64,000 nucleotides of DNA, from contig CAZKGO010000006.1 in the NCBI GenBank assembly GCA_964552235.1, positions 30,525 through 94,524 on the forward strand. Reading direction: 5' to 3'. This document shows, piece by piece, positions 26,257 to 35,587 of the stretch. The first letter of the stretch is position 1. Each line of letters opens with the position of its first letter. The notes beneath the pieces were generated by a model. It had not been told where the DNA came from, did no database searches, and saw only the letters and a program-made list of their open reading frames with translations. A program made the position numbers and the translations under genes. This DNA is from CAVTHK01 sp964552235. GTDB lineage: Bacteria; Spirochaetota; Spirochaetia; SZUA-6; CAVTHK01.

Positions 26257-27238
26257 GGCTGGCCCCCATCCGGTTCTCGATCGCCCCTTCGTACATCAGG
26301 CAGCGGAGCCTGCGGCCGTCCCGCTCGACCACCGCCGGCTCCCGCTGCGAGCACAGCGGCTGCCCGTACGGGCAGCGCGGGGCGAACACGCAGCCGGGCG
26401 GCAGCCTCGTCGGGTCGGGCATGAGGCCGGCGATCGGGGCCAGTCGCTCGCGCTCGACGTCGAGCCTCGGGATCGAGTTGAACAGCCCCTCGGTGTAGGG
26501 GTGCATCGGACGGTCGAAGATGCGGGCCAGAGGCCCGTATTCCACGATCTCGCCGGCGTACATGATGGCGACGTTGTCGCAGATCTGGGCCACAACGCCG
26601 AGGTCGTGGCTGATGAGGACGAGCGAGGTGTTCATGCGGGTCTTCAGCTCACGGATCATCCGCAGCACCTGCGCCTGGATCGTCACGTCGAGGGCGGTCG
26701 TCGGCTCGTCGGCGAGCAGCAGCTTCGGGCTGCAGGCCAGGGCCGTGGCGATGATCACCCGCTGCTTCATGCCGCCCGAGAACTGGTGCGGGTACTCGTC
26801 CATGCGCTGCCGCGGAATGCCCACGAGCTCGAGCATGTCGCCGGCCCGCTCCCGCGCCTCGGCCTTCGAGATGTCCGCGTGGACCTCCAGGGTCTCGGCG
26901 ATCTGGTCGCCGACGGTGAAGATCGGGTTCAGCGACGTCATCGGGTCCTGGAAGATCATCGAGATCTGATTGCCCCGGATCGCCCGCATCTCCTCCTCGG
27001 AGGCCTGGACCAGGTCCCGGCCGTAGAACTTGATGCAGCCTCCGGCGATCCGCCCCGTGATCCTGGGCAGCAGGCCGAGAATCGCCAGCGCCGTGGTGGT
27101 CTTGCCGGCCCCGGTCTCGCCCACCACGCCGAGGCTCTCGCCCTCCTCGAGGGCGAGCGAGATCCCGTTGACGGCCCGCACGGTCTCCTCTTCGAGCACG
27201 TAGTGAACTCTCAGGTCGCGGATCTCCAGCTGCGGCAT
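26249..27238 (-). CDS. Peptide ABC transporter ATP-binding protein (DppD/OppD)
   Basis: 329 residues. Walker A GETGAGKTT, signature FSGGMKQRVIIATAL and Walker B LLLADEPTTALD are intact, and a C-terminal oligopeptide-transporter segment ends with CVFAPRCPYGQPLC. The ATG at 27238 is chosen over the upstream in-frame start because family homology begins at MPQLEIRDLRV; a run of G residues lies 2-9 bases before it. It pairs with the DppF-like ATPase to energise the importer. Confidence 0.93.
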   Translation of the reverse strand: MPQLEIRDLRVHYVLEEETVRAVNGISLALEEGESLGVVGETGAGKTTTALAILGLLPRITGRIAGGCIKFYGRDLVQASEEEMRAIRGNQISMIFQDPMTSLNPIFTVGDQIAETLEVHADISKAEARERAGDMLELVGIPRQRMDEYPHQFSGGMKQRVIIATALACSPKLLLADEPTTALDVTIQAQVLRMIRELKTRMNTSLVLISHDLGVVAQICDNVAIMYAGEIVEYGPLARIFDRPMHPYTEGLFNSIPRLDVERERLAPIAGLMPDPTRLPPGCVFAPRCPYGQPLCSQREPAVVERDGRRLRCLMYEGAIENRMGASRG

Positions 27239-27246
27239 CGCCCCCC

Positions 27247-28182
27247 CTACCTCTTGAGGCGCGGGTCGAGGGCGTCGCGAAGCCCGTCGCCGATCAGGTT
27301 GAAGGCCAGGATCACGGTCATGATCGCCAGGCCGGGAAAGATCAGCGTGTGCGGCGCGCTGATGATGTAGGGTCGCCCTTCGGAGAGCATGTTGCCCCAC
27401 TCGGGCGACGGCGGCTGGATCCCCAAACCGAGGAACGACAGCGACGTGGCCGAAAGGATCGACTGCGCCATGCCCAGCGTGGCCTGCACGATCACGGGCG
27501 CCATGCAGTTGGGCAGCACGTGCAAGAGGATGATCCTCGGGCTGCGCGCCCCGAGGGCGCGGGCGCTCTCGATGAACTCCTGGTCCTTGACCGTGAGCAC
27601 CGAGGCGCGCACCAGGCGCACGTAGACCGGGATCGACGTGATGCCGATCGCCAGCAGCAGGTTGCGGAAATTGGGCCCGAGGGCCGCCACGATCGCAAGG
27701 GCGAACAGGATGTTTGGGATCGCCAGCAGGATGTCGGCCCCGCGCATGATCAGGGTCTCGAGCAGGCCGCCGTAGTAGCCGGCCAGGGCGCCGAGGCCGC
27801 CCCCCACGATCACGGCAAAGACGATCGTCACGAAGCCGATGATCATCGACACGCGGGCCCCGTGCACGATGCGTCCCAGCACGTCGCGTCCGAAGTTGTC
27901 GGCGCCGAAGGCGTACAGGTGAGTCTTCTCGCCGCCGCCCCAGCTCACCGCCGCCCTGGTGCCGACGGGGGCGAAGGCGTTGGGGATCTGGTTTGCGGTG
28001 ATGAAGTCGTAGGAGTACAACCCGTCGGCCGCCAGCGCCATCGCCACGTACAGGGCCACGATCACCAGGCCGGCGACGGCCAGGCGGTTCCTGCGGAAGC
28101 GGCGCCAGAACTCGTCGAAGGCGCCGCGCTTGCGCGCCTCGCCGGCGGCGTCGGGCTTAAGGCCTGCGGCTTGACCCGCCAT
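27247..28182 (-). CDS. Peptide ABC transporter permease (DppC/OppC)
   Basis: 311-residue inner-membrane permease. Its cytoplasmic N-terminus contains FWRRFRRNRLAVAGLVIVAL leading into helix 1, followed by a periplasmic loop with the family motif FGADNFGRDVLGRIVHGARVS. The ABC docking loop is ESARALGARSPRIILLHVLP. It ends with LIGDGLRDALDPRLKR, typical for DppC. It overlaps the end of the DppB gene by 26 bases. Confidence 0.94.
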   Translation of the reverse strand: MAGQAAGLKPDAAGEARKRGAFDEFWRRFRRNRLAVAGLVIVALYVAMALAADGLYSYDFITANQIPNAFAPVGTRAAVSWGGGEKTHLYAFGADNFGRDVLGRIVHGARVSMIIGFVTIVFAVIVGGGLGALAGYYGGLLETLIMRGADILLAIPNILFALAIVAALGPNFRNLLLAIGITSIPVYVRLVRASVLTVKDQEFIESARALGARSPRIILLHVLPNCMAPVIVQATLGMAQSILSATSLSFLGLGIQPPSPEWGNMLSEGRPYIISAPHTLIFPGLAIMTVILAFNLIGDGLRDALDPRLKR

Positions 28183-29179
28183 CGGGGAGCCTCCGTTTCC
28201 TGCGCGTCACGCTGCCGACATACTGCGCCTTGATGCGCGGATCGATAAAGGCGTAGACGATGTCCACCACCAGGTTCACCAGCGCGAAGACCATCGCCAT
28301 GAACACTACCGAGGCCAGGATCTGGGGCGTGTCCTTGCGCTGGATCGCGTCCACCATGATGGTGCCGATGCCGGGGTAGGAGAACACCGTTTCCGTGAGC
28401 ACCGCTCCGACCAGCAGCTGCCCGACCTGCAGGCCGACGACCGTCACCACCGGGATCAGGGCGTTGCGCAGGGCGTGCTTGCGGATCACCCGCCGCTCCT
28501 CCAGGCCCTTGGCCCGGGCGGTGCGGATGTAGTCCTGGCGCACGACCTCGAGCATCGACGAGCGGGTCATGCGCGTCTGCACCGCCGTGCTCATGGCCGC
28601 CAGCGTCAGGGCCGGCAGCACGATCGACAGCGGGTTGGACGGCACGGCCAGCGAGGGAAACAGGCGCAGCTGCACCGAGAAGATCCAGATCAGCATCATC
28701 CCCAGCCAGAAGGCCGGCACCGAGATGCCGACGAGGGCCAGAACGGTCACCAGCATGTCGGTCTTCGAGTACTGCCGCGTGGCCGAGATGATGCCGAAGG
28801 GGATGGCGATGAGCACCGAGAGCAGCAGGGCCACGGTGGACAGCAGCGCCGTGTTGGGGAAGCGCTGCAGGATCGTGGCGAACACCGGACGGTTGGAGAC
28901 GTAGGAGCGGCCCAGGTCCAGGGCCACCAGCCCGCGGTAGTCAAAGGCGTCGCCGGGTCCGTCGTAGCCGAAGAGAAAGTGCAGGTACTGCACGACGAAC
29001 GGCCGGTCGAGACCCATGGCCGTCTTCATCGCGGCCACTTCCTCGTCCTTTGCGTCCTGGGGCAGCAGCATCCGCGCGGGGTCGCCCGGAGAGATGTACG
29101 TGAGGGTAAAGACCACGAACGTCACGCCGAGCACGACCGGGATCAGCTGGAAGAGCCGGCGGATGATGTAGCGGATCAT
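28157..29179 (-). CDS. Peptide ABC transporter permease (DppB/OppB)
   Basis: 340 residues, six helices, beginning MIRYIIRRLFQLIPVVLGV with the standard YISPGDPA motif after helix 1. The docking loop is RTARAKGLEERRVIRKHAL (about 229-247), and the ending FVDPRIK-like FIDPRIKAQY is typical. ATG at 29179; the long in-frame region upstream belongs to antisense of the binding-protein gene. A 67-base gap separates it from the binding protein gene. Confidence 0.94.
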   Translation of the reverse strand: MIRYIIRRLFQLIPVVLGVTFVVFTLTYISPGDPARMLLPQDAKDEEVAAMKTAMGLDRPFVVQYLHFLFGYDGPGDAFDYRGLVALDLGRSYVSNRPVFATILQRFPNTALLSTVALLLSVLIAIPFGIISATRQYSKTDMLVTVLALVGISVPAFWLGMMLIWIFSVQLRLFPSLAVPSNPLSIVLPALTLAAMSTAVQTRMTRSSMLEVVRQDYIRTARAKGLEERRVIRKHALRNALIPVVTVVGLQVGQLLVGAVLTETVFSYPGIGTIMVDAIQRKDTPQILASVVFMAMVFALVNLVVDIVYAFIDPRIKAQYVGSVTRRKRRLPDGGSSRRP

Positions 29180-29246
29180 GGGTGATCCCCGGGAGAAACC
29201 GGCGGCGGGAAGGATTCCCCTCCCGCCGCCGTGCATCCACAGCGGG

Positions 29247-30983
29247 TTACTTTTTGGCCGCCACGACCTTGGAGGCGTTGCGCAGCTTGAACGATCCCGA
29301 GGGGAAGATCTCGACGCCCTCGATGTTGGTCTGGGCAGCCGAGAGCCCCATGATCGCCACCAGCGGCACGCGCGGCATGTCCTTGAGGACCTGCTTGGCG
29401 GCCGCCGCATAGGCCGCGGCGCGCTCCGGGCCGTTGGGCAGCGAGTTGCCCTTGTCGATGCCCTCCTGGGCGGCCTTGGTGTAGTACTTGGTGTCGTGGA
29501 GCAGCGACGTGTTGAAGCCGTCAAAGGCCACGAAGATGTAGTAAGAGTCGTCGGTCTGCGTCCAGTTCACCAGCAGGTCCCAGACCTTGGGATCGGCGTT
29601 GCGCCTGCGGGTGGCCAGCTCGGAGAGGGCCACCTGCTCGATTTCGATCAGGTCGACGCCCAGAGCCTTCTTGACCTGGTCCTTGATGACGAGAGCCTCC
29701 TTGACGTGCACGCTGCCCGACAGCGCCGTCAGCTTGAGGGAGCCCGGCTGCTTGAAGGAGGCCGGCAGCCGGTCGAAGATCTCCTTGGCCTTTTTCGGGT
29801 TGTAGTAGCCGGTCTGCTCGTTGCCCTCCTCCATGCGCGTGCCCTTGGGATCCGTGATCCTGCCGAAGGGCAGCGTCTCGATCCACTGCAGCGTCACCTT
29901 GCCGCGCTTGTCCATGATGTCGGGCGAGTTGACGATGTCGGTGGGGTTGATCGAGTACAGGATCGCGAAGCGCAGCCTGGCCGAGTTGGCGTTCAGGTCG
30001 TACTCGCCGTCGGTGTCCGGCGTCCCGTCGCGGTTGACCTGGCCGACCTTGGGCGAGTTCATGTTGAACGCCAGGTAGTGATAGCCGAAGTAGCCGTTGG
30101 TGGTCAGGATCTTGGCGCCCTGCTTCTCGATCTCGCGGGCGTCGAGGGGTACGACATTCATGATCAGGTCGACTTCCTTGTTCATGAACGCGGTCTTGAG
30201 CGCCGAGGGATCCTTGATGGTCTTGAACATGATGCGCTCGGCGTTGGTCTTGAGCGTCTTGTTCCAGTGATCGGCATACCGCGCTAGGGTGACGTTGTCG
30301 CCCTGCGTCCAGCTCTCGAGCTTGAAGGGGCCGGTGCCGATCGCGGTCGTCACGCCGTAGTCCTTGAGCGTCCCGTCGGCCTGGGCCTTCTCCATGGTCT
30401 CCTTGTCGACGATCGAGGCCCCGAGCCACGTGAGCTGGTTCAGCTGCGAGCCGAAGACCGACGGCGAATAGTACTTGGCCCGGTCGGCGAAGCTCTTGAG
30501 GTCCGAGTCCTTGGTGCCGGCCGGCGCCTTGGCGGCGTCGAACTTGCCGGTGCGGAACGAGAAGGTCATCTCGTCGACCTTCTGCACGTCGTACATCATG
30601 GCGAAGATCGACTTCATCTGGCTCTTCTCGTGGAAGCTGCCGCGCTGGAACGAGTAGATCACGTCGTCGATGGTGAGCTTGTTTCCGTTGTGGAACTTGA
30701 CCCCGTCCTTGATCTTGATCGTGTACTTGGCCCCGTTCTCCTCGATCCTGGGCATGTCCGCGGCCAGGCCCGGTTCGACGGTGCCGTCCTGCGTCAATTC
30801 GTAGAGCCGGTCGTAGATGAGAAGGTTGACGTTGTGGGTCGGGGTGTCGCTGTACATCGGCGGGTCGAGGATCACCGGGTCGGTGCCCTGTCCCACGATG
30901 ATCGTGAGCGGCTGCTTCTTGGCGCCGCCGCACCCGAGCAGAACCGCCGCGATCAACACCGCAAGTACGAGTGCTTTCTTCAT
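29247..30983 (-). CDS. Peptide-type ABC transporter substrate-binding lipoprotein
   Basis: 578-residue family-5 extracellular binding protein. The signal sequence ends in a lipobox (AVLLGCGG), so the mature protein is anchored by Cys21 or nearby. Family hallmarks are visible: TDPVILDPPMYSDTPTHNV, LAADMPRIEENGAKYTIKIK and VKFHNGNKLTIDDVIYSFQR. The ligand could be a di- or oligopeptide or another small solute. The ATG at 30983 has CAGGAGGAG close upstream; the in-frame ATG at 31013 lacks it. First gene of the importer operon. Confidence 0.94.
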   Translation of the reverse strand: MKKALVLAVLIAAVLLGCGGAKKQPLTIIVGQGTDPVILDPPMYSDTPTHNVNLLIYDRLYELTQDGTVEPGLAADMPRIEENGAKYTIKIKDGVKFHNGNKLTIDDVIYSFQRGSFHEKSQMKSIFAMMYDVQKVDEMTFSFRTGKFDAAKAPAGTKDSDLKSFADRAKYYSPSVFGSQLNQLTWLGASIVDKETMEKAQADGTLKDYGVTTAIGTGPFKLESWTQGDNVTLARYADHWNKTLKTNAERIMFKTIKDPSALKTAFMNKEVDLIMNVVPLDAREIEKQGAKILTTNGYFGYHYLAFNMNSPKVGQVNRDGTPDTDGEYDLNANSARLRFAILYSINPTDIVNSPDIMDKRGKVTLQWIETLPFGRITDPKGTRMEEGNEQTGYYNPKKAKEIFDRLPASFKQPGSLKLTALSGSVHVKEALVIKDQVKKALGVDLIEIEQVALSELATRRRNADPKVWDLLVNWTQTDDSYYIFVAFDGFNTSLLHDTKYYTKAAQEGIDKGNSLPNGPERAAAYAAAAKQVLKDMPRVPLVAIMGLSAAQTNIEGVEIFPSGSFKLRNASKVVAAKK

Positions 30984-31021
30984 GCCTGTCCTCCTCCTGA
31001 TGCGATCGTCCATGGCGCGCT

Positions 31022-31050
31022 ATCTTAGCCCACCTCGACCGCGATGCACA
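31022..31050 (-). promoter_or_regulatory. Possible promoter of the peptide importer operon
   Basis: On the minus strand TAAGAT (31027-31022) lies 18 bases after TTGTGC, and the ATG with its Shine-Dalgarno follows about 30 bases later. The -35 is weak. The remainder of the divergent gap up to 31113 shows no other signal. Confidence 0.3.
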
Positions 31051-31113
31051 ACGGCATCCGCCTGCTTCGCCGCCGCCTGCGCGGCCCTCACGTCTTGACG
31101 TATTGGAGATACC

Positions 31114-32100
31114 GTGCGTCAATGGCGCGATCGACTGACGGTCCCGCGGGGCGAGGCTTCGATGGAGCAGCTGGATCTGTTGCGCAGCCCGGCAGCGGAT
31201 CTCCGTTCGGCATCTCTGGATTCGCTCGAGGTGACTGTCGACCTCGGCGATCTCGTGGTGTCGGCGCGCACCGACGACAGCTTCGACGACCTGATCGCCC
31301 GCCGGCAGTACCGCAGCGGCAACCTCGCTGCGCTGCAGAAGTGTCGGCTTGCGCTGCGGGACGGCGGCACCCTGCGGCTGACCAACCCCCACGAGGGAGC
31401 CTCGCGGGACGGCTACCTCGCCGACCAGGAGATGCTGCTGCGCATGGCCGGCTTCACCGCCGTCACGGTCGAGAGCAGGGCGCCGCTGGTCGTGAGGGCG
31501 ACCAGACGCGCGCCGGTGGTGGAGGAGCGTGAGCACGGGATGCTCCTGCGCGAGATCGTCGATCCCGCCGAGGTGCTGAGCTGCCACGAGTTCGCACGGG
31601 AGTACTACTACTACAAGGACTTCAACTACGACCTGGAGGTGGTCAGGCAGTTCGACCTGAACGCCGACATGTTCGCGGTCTTTGACCGGTCGCTCAAGAT
31701 TGTGGCGATCGGGCGGGCGGTGGTGCGCGTGCCCGGCTACAACTGCCCGTTCATGCACGCCGTCATGGACGACGGGTCGCACTACGAGGTCCCCGCGCGC
31801 CTGCGCCGCATCTGCGAGGTGATGGGCCTGTTCAAAGAAGGCCGGGCGGGGGTGGTGGCCTTCAAGGCGCTGATGGAGTACCTCACGCAGTACGCCTACT
31901 ACATCGCGGGCGTGGACAGCATCTGGACCACCTACGACGACAACGACCCGTATACGGGCAACTACTACAAGAGCAAGATGCTCATGCAGGAGTCGGGGGT
32001 CAGGCTGACCTATCGGGACTTCGGAGGCAGATGGAACCTGATATGGACCGACAGGATCACGGAGCTGCGCGAGCTGAACCGGGCTATGTTCAGAAGGTAA
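31114..32100 (+). CDS. Acyltransferase-like protein in a SpoIIE/STAS operon
   Basis: 328 residues, not clearly recognised. Residues about 30-130 (LALRDGGTLRLTNPHEG, LLRMAGFTAVTV) resemble the last third of a methyltransferase fold but lack a SAM-binding motif I. Residues about 140-325 look like a GNAT-related N-acyltransferase (AREYYYYKDFNYDLEV, then a long helix and GNYYKSKMLMQESGVRL). GTG start with GGAG six bases upstream; an ATG at 31162 is possible. The 3' end overlaps the SpoIIE-type phosphatase gene by 70 bases, so it is part of the same signalling unit. Confidence 0.55.
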   Translation: MRQWRDRLTVPRGEASMEQLDLLRSPAADLRSASLDSLEVTVDLGDLVVSARTDDSFDDLIARRQYRSGNLAALQKCRLALRDGGTLRLTNPHEGASRDGYLADQEMLLRMAGFTAVTVESRAPLVVRATRRAPVVEEREHGMLLREIVDPAEVLSCHEFAREYYYYKDFNYDLEVVRQFDLNADMFAVFDRSLKIVAIGRAVVRVPGYNCPFMHAVMDDGSHYEVPARLRRICEVMGLFKEGRAGVVAFKALMEYLTQYAYYIAGVDSIWTTYDDNDPYTGNYYKSKMLMQESGVRLTYRDFGGRWNLIWTDRITELRELNRAMFRR

Positions 32101-34055
32101 GGGCCTTCCTCAACGAGGGCCTGCCCCAGTCGCGCGAGCTGCGGCAGCAGTACCAGGAGCAGCTGGCCGAGTCGCTCACGCGGATCAACCGCGTCGGGGT
32201 GTGGCTCGCCACGCTCCTCATGGCCTACCTGGCCTTCTTCGCCGACCCCTTCAACTTCCCCGAGTACGCCTCCGGGATGTTCCTCGGTCGGATGTATGCC
32301 GTCGTGCCGGGACTGCTCATCGGAACGCTCTCGCTCATCCCGGCCCTGCGGCGCCACGGCATCGTGATTTCCCTGTTCGTGTTCATGGCCGGCGCCATGA
32401 TGATGGCCCACCTCACGGCGGTTATGGACAACCACTACTCCGACGTGGTGGCCTGGACTTTCGTCAACATCATCTTCTGCGGCATCTACCCGCTGCCGCT
32501 CCTGTACTCATTCGCCGTCCTGGTGATCTCCACGGTCTACTACATCGCGGTGTACTTCGCGGCCGGCTACGAGGCCGACCTCGACTTCCGCATGGTGCTG
32601 GTCAACGTGCTGAGCGCCGGGCTGATCACGCTCTTCTTCAAGATCGGGATGGAGAGGGTGCGCCGGCGCGAGTTCGTGTTCCGCGTCAGTCTCGAGAAGG
32701 CCAACAAGGAGATCGCCAGCCTCAACGACAAGCTGCAGGACGAGAACCTGCGCCTCTCGCACGAGCTGGAGGTCGCCCGCCACATCCAGAGCATCGTCCT
32801 GCCCCAGCAGCGGGACTACGAGGCGTTCCGCGACCTGGAGATCTCCTGCCAGATGCTGCCGGCCGCCGAGGTGGGGGGCGACTACTTCGACACGATCCAC
32901 TTCGGCCCCGACGGGTTTGTGGCGATCGGCGACGTGACCGACCACGGGCTGCATTCGGGCCTCATCATGATGATGGTCCACACGGCGCTGCGGGCCCTCA
33001 GCAACGTCGAGCGCGACGACATCCAGCGCGTGTTCCGGGTGATCAACAAGCTGCTCTACGACTTCCGCGTCAAGACCCAGGACCACAGGATCATGTCGCT
33101 GCTGATCCTCAAGTACCTGGGAGACGGCAACTTCCTCATGACCGGGCAGCACGAGTCGCTGCTGATCCTGCGCAGGGACGGCTCGGTGCAGGACATCGAG
33201 TCGCTCGAGTACGGGATGTACGCGGGCCTCGACGCCAACGTGTCGCCGTACCTGCGGCTGCTGTCGTTCCGCCTCGAGGTGGAAGACACCCTCATCCTCT
33301 ACACCGACGGGGTCACCGAGGCCGTCGATGCCCGCGAGGTGGAGTTCGGCAGGCGGGGGATCATCGAGGCCGCGCTGGCGGTCCGCACGTCGTCGGCGGA
33401 CACGATACGGGCCGCGATCGTCGAGGCGTGCCGGCGCCACATCGGCGACGGCCGGCGCCTCGACGACATCTCGATCCTGGTCATCAAGAGGCAGCAGGAC
33501 CAGGGCTGGGACGGCCGGCTGCGCGGCACCGTGCACATCGGCGACAAGATCGATTTCGACGAGGCCGTGGAGAGCACCTTTACCATGCGCTTTCTGCCCC
33601 TGGACATGTTCGACAACTGGCAGCGGGGGAGCATGCTCTCGGACTTCGCGGCGCAGTACTTTGCCCACAACTTCCCCTCGGAGACCGGCACCGGCCTGAT
33701 CTCCACCGTGGTCAACGAGCTGGTGGAGAACGCCGTCAAGTTCTCGGCCAACAACTCGCTGCCCGTCGATCTGACGCTCAGGAAGGCGAGGGGGCGCCTG
33801 CTGGTGCGGGCCGCCAACTCGTTGCCCCGCCATCGCTGCGAGCCGTTCATCGAGGTCTGCCGGCAGCTGTTCGCGAGGGACCTGGGCGAGCTCTACGTCG
33901 AGCGCGTCGGGGAGAGCGCGCAGCAGCGCGACGCCTCGGGCCTGGGCCTCCTCCTGGTCAAGAAGGACTACAGCCGCGGGCTCAGCTTCGAGTTCCGCTT
34001 TGACGAAGATGAAACTGTCCACGTTGCGGTGACCGCAGAGCTCGATTTCCAGTGA
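32031..34055 (+). CDS. Membrane SpoIIE/PP2C phosphatase with fused HATPase-like domain
   Basis: 674 residues. Several membrane helices occupy about 55-220, a coiled coil (EKANKEIASLNDKLQDENLR) about 230-260, and a PP2C/SpoIIE serine phosphatase domain about 265-490 with metal-site motifs AAEVGGDYFDT, IGDVTDHGLHSGL, LYTDGVTEA and RRLDDISIL. The last 170 residues look like a GHKL ATPase (STVVNELVENAVKFSANN). Fusion of a phosphatase and an anti-sigma-like ATPase domain on one chain suggests partner switching on the STAS protein encoded next. ATG 32031 lies 3 bases after GGAGG, inside the preceding gene. Confidence 0.9.
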   Translation: MEPDMDRQDHGAARAEPGYVQKVRAFLNEGLPQSRELRQQYQEQLAESLTRINRVGVWLATLLMAYLAFFADPFNFPEYASGMFLGRMYAVVPGLLIGTLSLIPALRRHGIVISLFVFMAGAMMMAHLTAVMDNHYSDVVAWTFVNIIFCGIYPLPLLYSFAVLVISTVYYIAVYFAAGYEADLDFRMVLVNVLSAGLITLFFKIGMERVRRREFVFRVSLEKANKEIASLNDKLQDENLRLSHELEVARHIQSIVLPQQRDYEAFRDLEISCQMLPAAEVGGDYFDTIHFGPDGFVAIGDVTDHGLHSGLIMMMVHTALRALSNVERDDIQRVFRVINKLLYDFRVKTQDHRIMSLLILKYLGDGNFLMTGQHESLLILRRDGSVQDIESLEYGMYAGLDANVSPYLRLLSFRLEVEDTLILYTDGVTEAVDAREVEFGRRGIIEAALAVRTSSADTIRAAIVEACRRHIGDGRRLDDISILVIKRQQDQGWDGRLRGTVHIGDKIDFDEAVESTFTMRFLPLDMFDNWQRGSMLSDFAAQYFAHNFPSETGTGLISTVVNELVENAVKFSANNSLPVDLTLRKARGRLLVRAANSLPRHRCEPFIEVCRQLFARDLGELYVERVGESAQQRDASGLGLLLVKKDYSRGLSFEFRFDEDETVHVAVTAELDFQ

Positions 34056-34065
34056 GGCGGAGGGC

Positions 34066-34407
34066 ATGGAAGAGACCACGGCGGCCTACGCGGTCCGCGT
34101 GAGCCGGGACTTCTCCAAGATCTCGTTCAGCGGCACCCTCCGGCTCCAGGGCCGACAGGAGTACGAGCGGATCTACCGGATGCTGCGCTACGCGGCCGGC
34201 AAGTCGGGCGAGAGCCTCGAGATCGACCTGCGGGAGCTGCAGTTCCTCAACAGCTCCGGGATCTCCACCTTCAGCCTGTTCATCATCGAGATGCGCGATC
34301 TCGGCAAGAAGATCCTGATCACGGGCAACCGGATGATCGCCTGGCAGAGCAAGTCGCTGGCCAACTTCCGCCGGCTCTACGACAAGGTGGTCGTCAACCT
34401 CGTCTGA
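34066..34407 (+). CDS. STAS-domain protein (Slr1659-like)
   Basis: 113 residues, the size of an anti-sigma-factor antagonist. The core strand IDLRELQFLNSSGISTFSLF carries the conserved Asn-Ser-Ser-Gly, where the second Ser is the expected phosphorylation site. A variant C-terminal half (QSKSLANFRRLYDKVVV) matches the Slr1659-type branch. A GGCGGAGG site precedes the ATG, which lies 10 bases after the phosphatase stop. Expected role: substrate of the upstream phosphatase and kinase-like domain; the downstream partner is not encoded here unless it is the cyclase. Confidence 0.87.
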   Translation: MEETTAAYAVRVSRDFSKISFSGTLRLQGRQEYERIYRMLRYAAGKSGESLEIDLRELQFLNSSGISTFSLFIIEMRDLGKKILITGNRMIAWQSKSLANFRRLYDKVVVNLV

Positions 34408-34482
34408 GGGGCCGCGCGGGGAGCGCGGTCCGCGAGAGCCGCCGCCGCCGCGCGGGCCCCAGCCCCGCCCCCTGCCCGCCGC

Positions 34483-35454
34483 CTACCTGCCTTCGATGAA
34501 CTCGATCGCCTTGCGCAGCTCGCTGAGGATGCGCTGCTTCTGGGCCGCACCCACCGCCTGCGGCTCGTAGTAGAGCTGGCGCAGCAGGAATCCGTTGCCG
34601 AACTCCTCGAAGTAGGGCTGCGGAGCGTCGGAGCCGGACCGCACGCCGACGATCTTGTAGACCTTGACCGGGAAGTGGATGCCCCTGACCTCCGTGATCT
34701 GGGGCCCCTCGACTTCGACCATGTCCCTGACCAGGGCGTAGGTCGACTCGCTGATGAAGATCGAATCGCGGTCGGCGATCTGCTCGAGGCGCGCCGCGAT
34801 GTTCACCTGGCCGCCGATCACCGTGTAGCCCATCCTCTGCTCGGAGCCGAAGTTGCCCACGGTGCAGTAGCCGGTGTTGATTCCCATGCGCACGGCCAGC
34901 CCGTTGGTGGCGCCCGCGGCCCGCCACTTGCCGCTGAGCACCTTGACCCGTTCCAGCATCTCGACGGCCATGCGCACGCATCGCCTGGCGTGGGTCTCGT
35001 CGTCGATGAACTCGGGGTCTCCGAAGAACACCAGAATCGCGTCGCCGACGAACTTGTCGATCGTGCCTCCGTAGATCGTCGCGATCGACGACATCTCCGT
35101 CAGGTAGTCGTTGAGCAGGCTCGAAAGCGTCTCGGGCTCGAGGGTGTCGGTCACGTCGGTGAAGCCGACGAGGTCGGAGAAGAAGATCGTGAGCTTGACG
35201 CGCTTGTGCGTGAGCTTGGGGCTCAGCTCGCCCCGATCGATCGAGTCGTAGACCTGGGACGGCAGGTACATCCGCATCAGGGCCAGCAGGCCGCTGATGT
35301 GCTGGTTCTTCTCCTGCAGCTCGTTCTCGATGAGCGTCCCGTGCTCGACGGTGTTTTCGTACATGATCTGGAGATCGCGCAGTCGAGCCTTGAGCCTCGC
35401 CAGCTCTCCCCTGGGGGAGGCGGCTTCGGCCGGGGTCTGGGGTGTGTCTGACAT
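34483..35454 (-). CDS. Class III adenylate/guanylate cyclase
   Basis: 323 residues, cytoplasmic. A coiled coil (residues 15-60, LARLKARLRDLQIMYEN) precedes the catalytic domain at about 85-265. Metal-binding aspartates sit in TIFFSDLVGFT and FVGDAILVFFG; Lys in DKFVGD fits adenine specificity, and VIGGQVNIAARLE carries the transition-state Asn and Arg. The usual Asp of the IGDxVN motif is replaced by Gly-Gln. It makes cAMP or cGMP. ATG 35454 is preceded by AAGGGAG. It converges on the STAS gene, so a regulatory link is possible but unproven. Confidence 0.9.
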   Translation of the reverse strand: MSDTPQTPAEAASPRGELARLKARLRDLQIMYENTVEHGTLIENELQEKNQHISGLLALMRMYLPSQVYDSIDRGELSPKLTHKRVKLTIFFSDLVGFTDVTDTLEPETLSSLLNDYLTEMSSIATIYGGTIDKFVGDAILVFFGDPEFIDDETHARRCVRMAVEMLERVKVLSGKWRAAGATNGLAVRMGINTGYCTVGNFGSEQRMGYTVIGGQVNIAARLEQIADRDSIFISESTYALVRDMVEVEGPQITEVRGIHFPVKVYKIVGVRSGSDAPQPYFEEFGNGFLLRQLYYEPQAVGAAQKQRILSELRKAIEFIEGR

Positions 35455-35490
35455 GGCGACCGCTCCCTTGCCTTTCGGCGTTTCGCCCGC

Positions 35491-35519
35491 AGTGTAGCCG
35501 ATTGCGGAGTCCGGCGAAA
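35491..35519 (-). promoter_or_regulatory. Putative promoter of the cyclase gene
   Basis: Minus strand: TTTCGC (35519-35514), 17-base spacer, TACACT (35496-35491). The start codon follows 36 bases later with a Shine-Dalgarno. It lies back to back with the promoter for the amidohydrolase. Confidence 0.4.
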
Positions 35520-35532
35520 GGACTCGCGCACG

Positions 35533-35561
35533 TTGTCCAGACCGCCCGGATCGCGCATACT
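35533..35561 (+). promoter_or_regulatory. Putative promoter of the AbgB-like gene
   Basis: TTGTCC (35533-35538), 17-base spacer, CATACT (35556-35561). The ATG lies 26 bases downstream and has GGGAGG in front, so this gene has an ordinary leader. Confidence 0.45.
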
Positions 35562-35587
35562 GGCACCCGCAGGTCCGGGAGGGGCGC

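Noticed and set aside
29521..31782. A 753-codon minus-strand frame across the peptide-binding protein gene
   Set aside because: It overlaps the lipoprotein gene in another frame, shows Arg/Gln-rich noise and no motif, and runs antisense to the acyltransferase-like gene.
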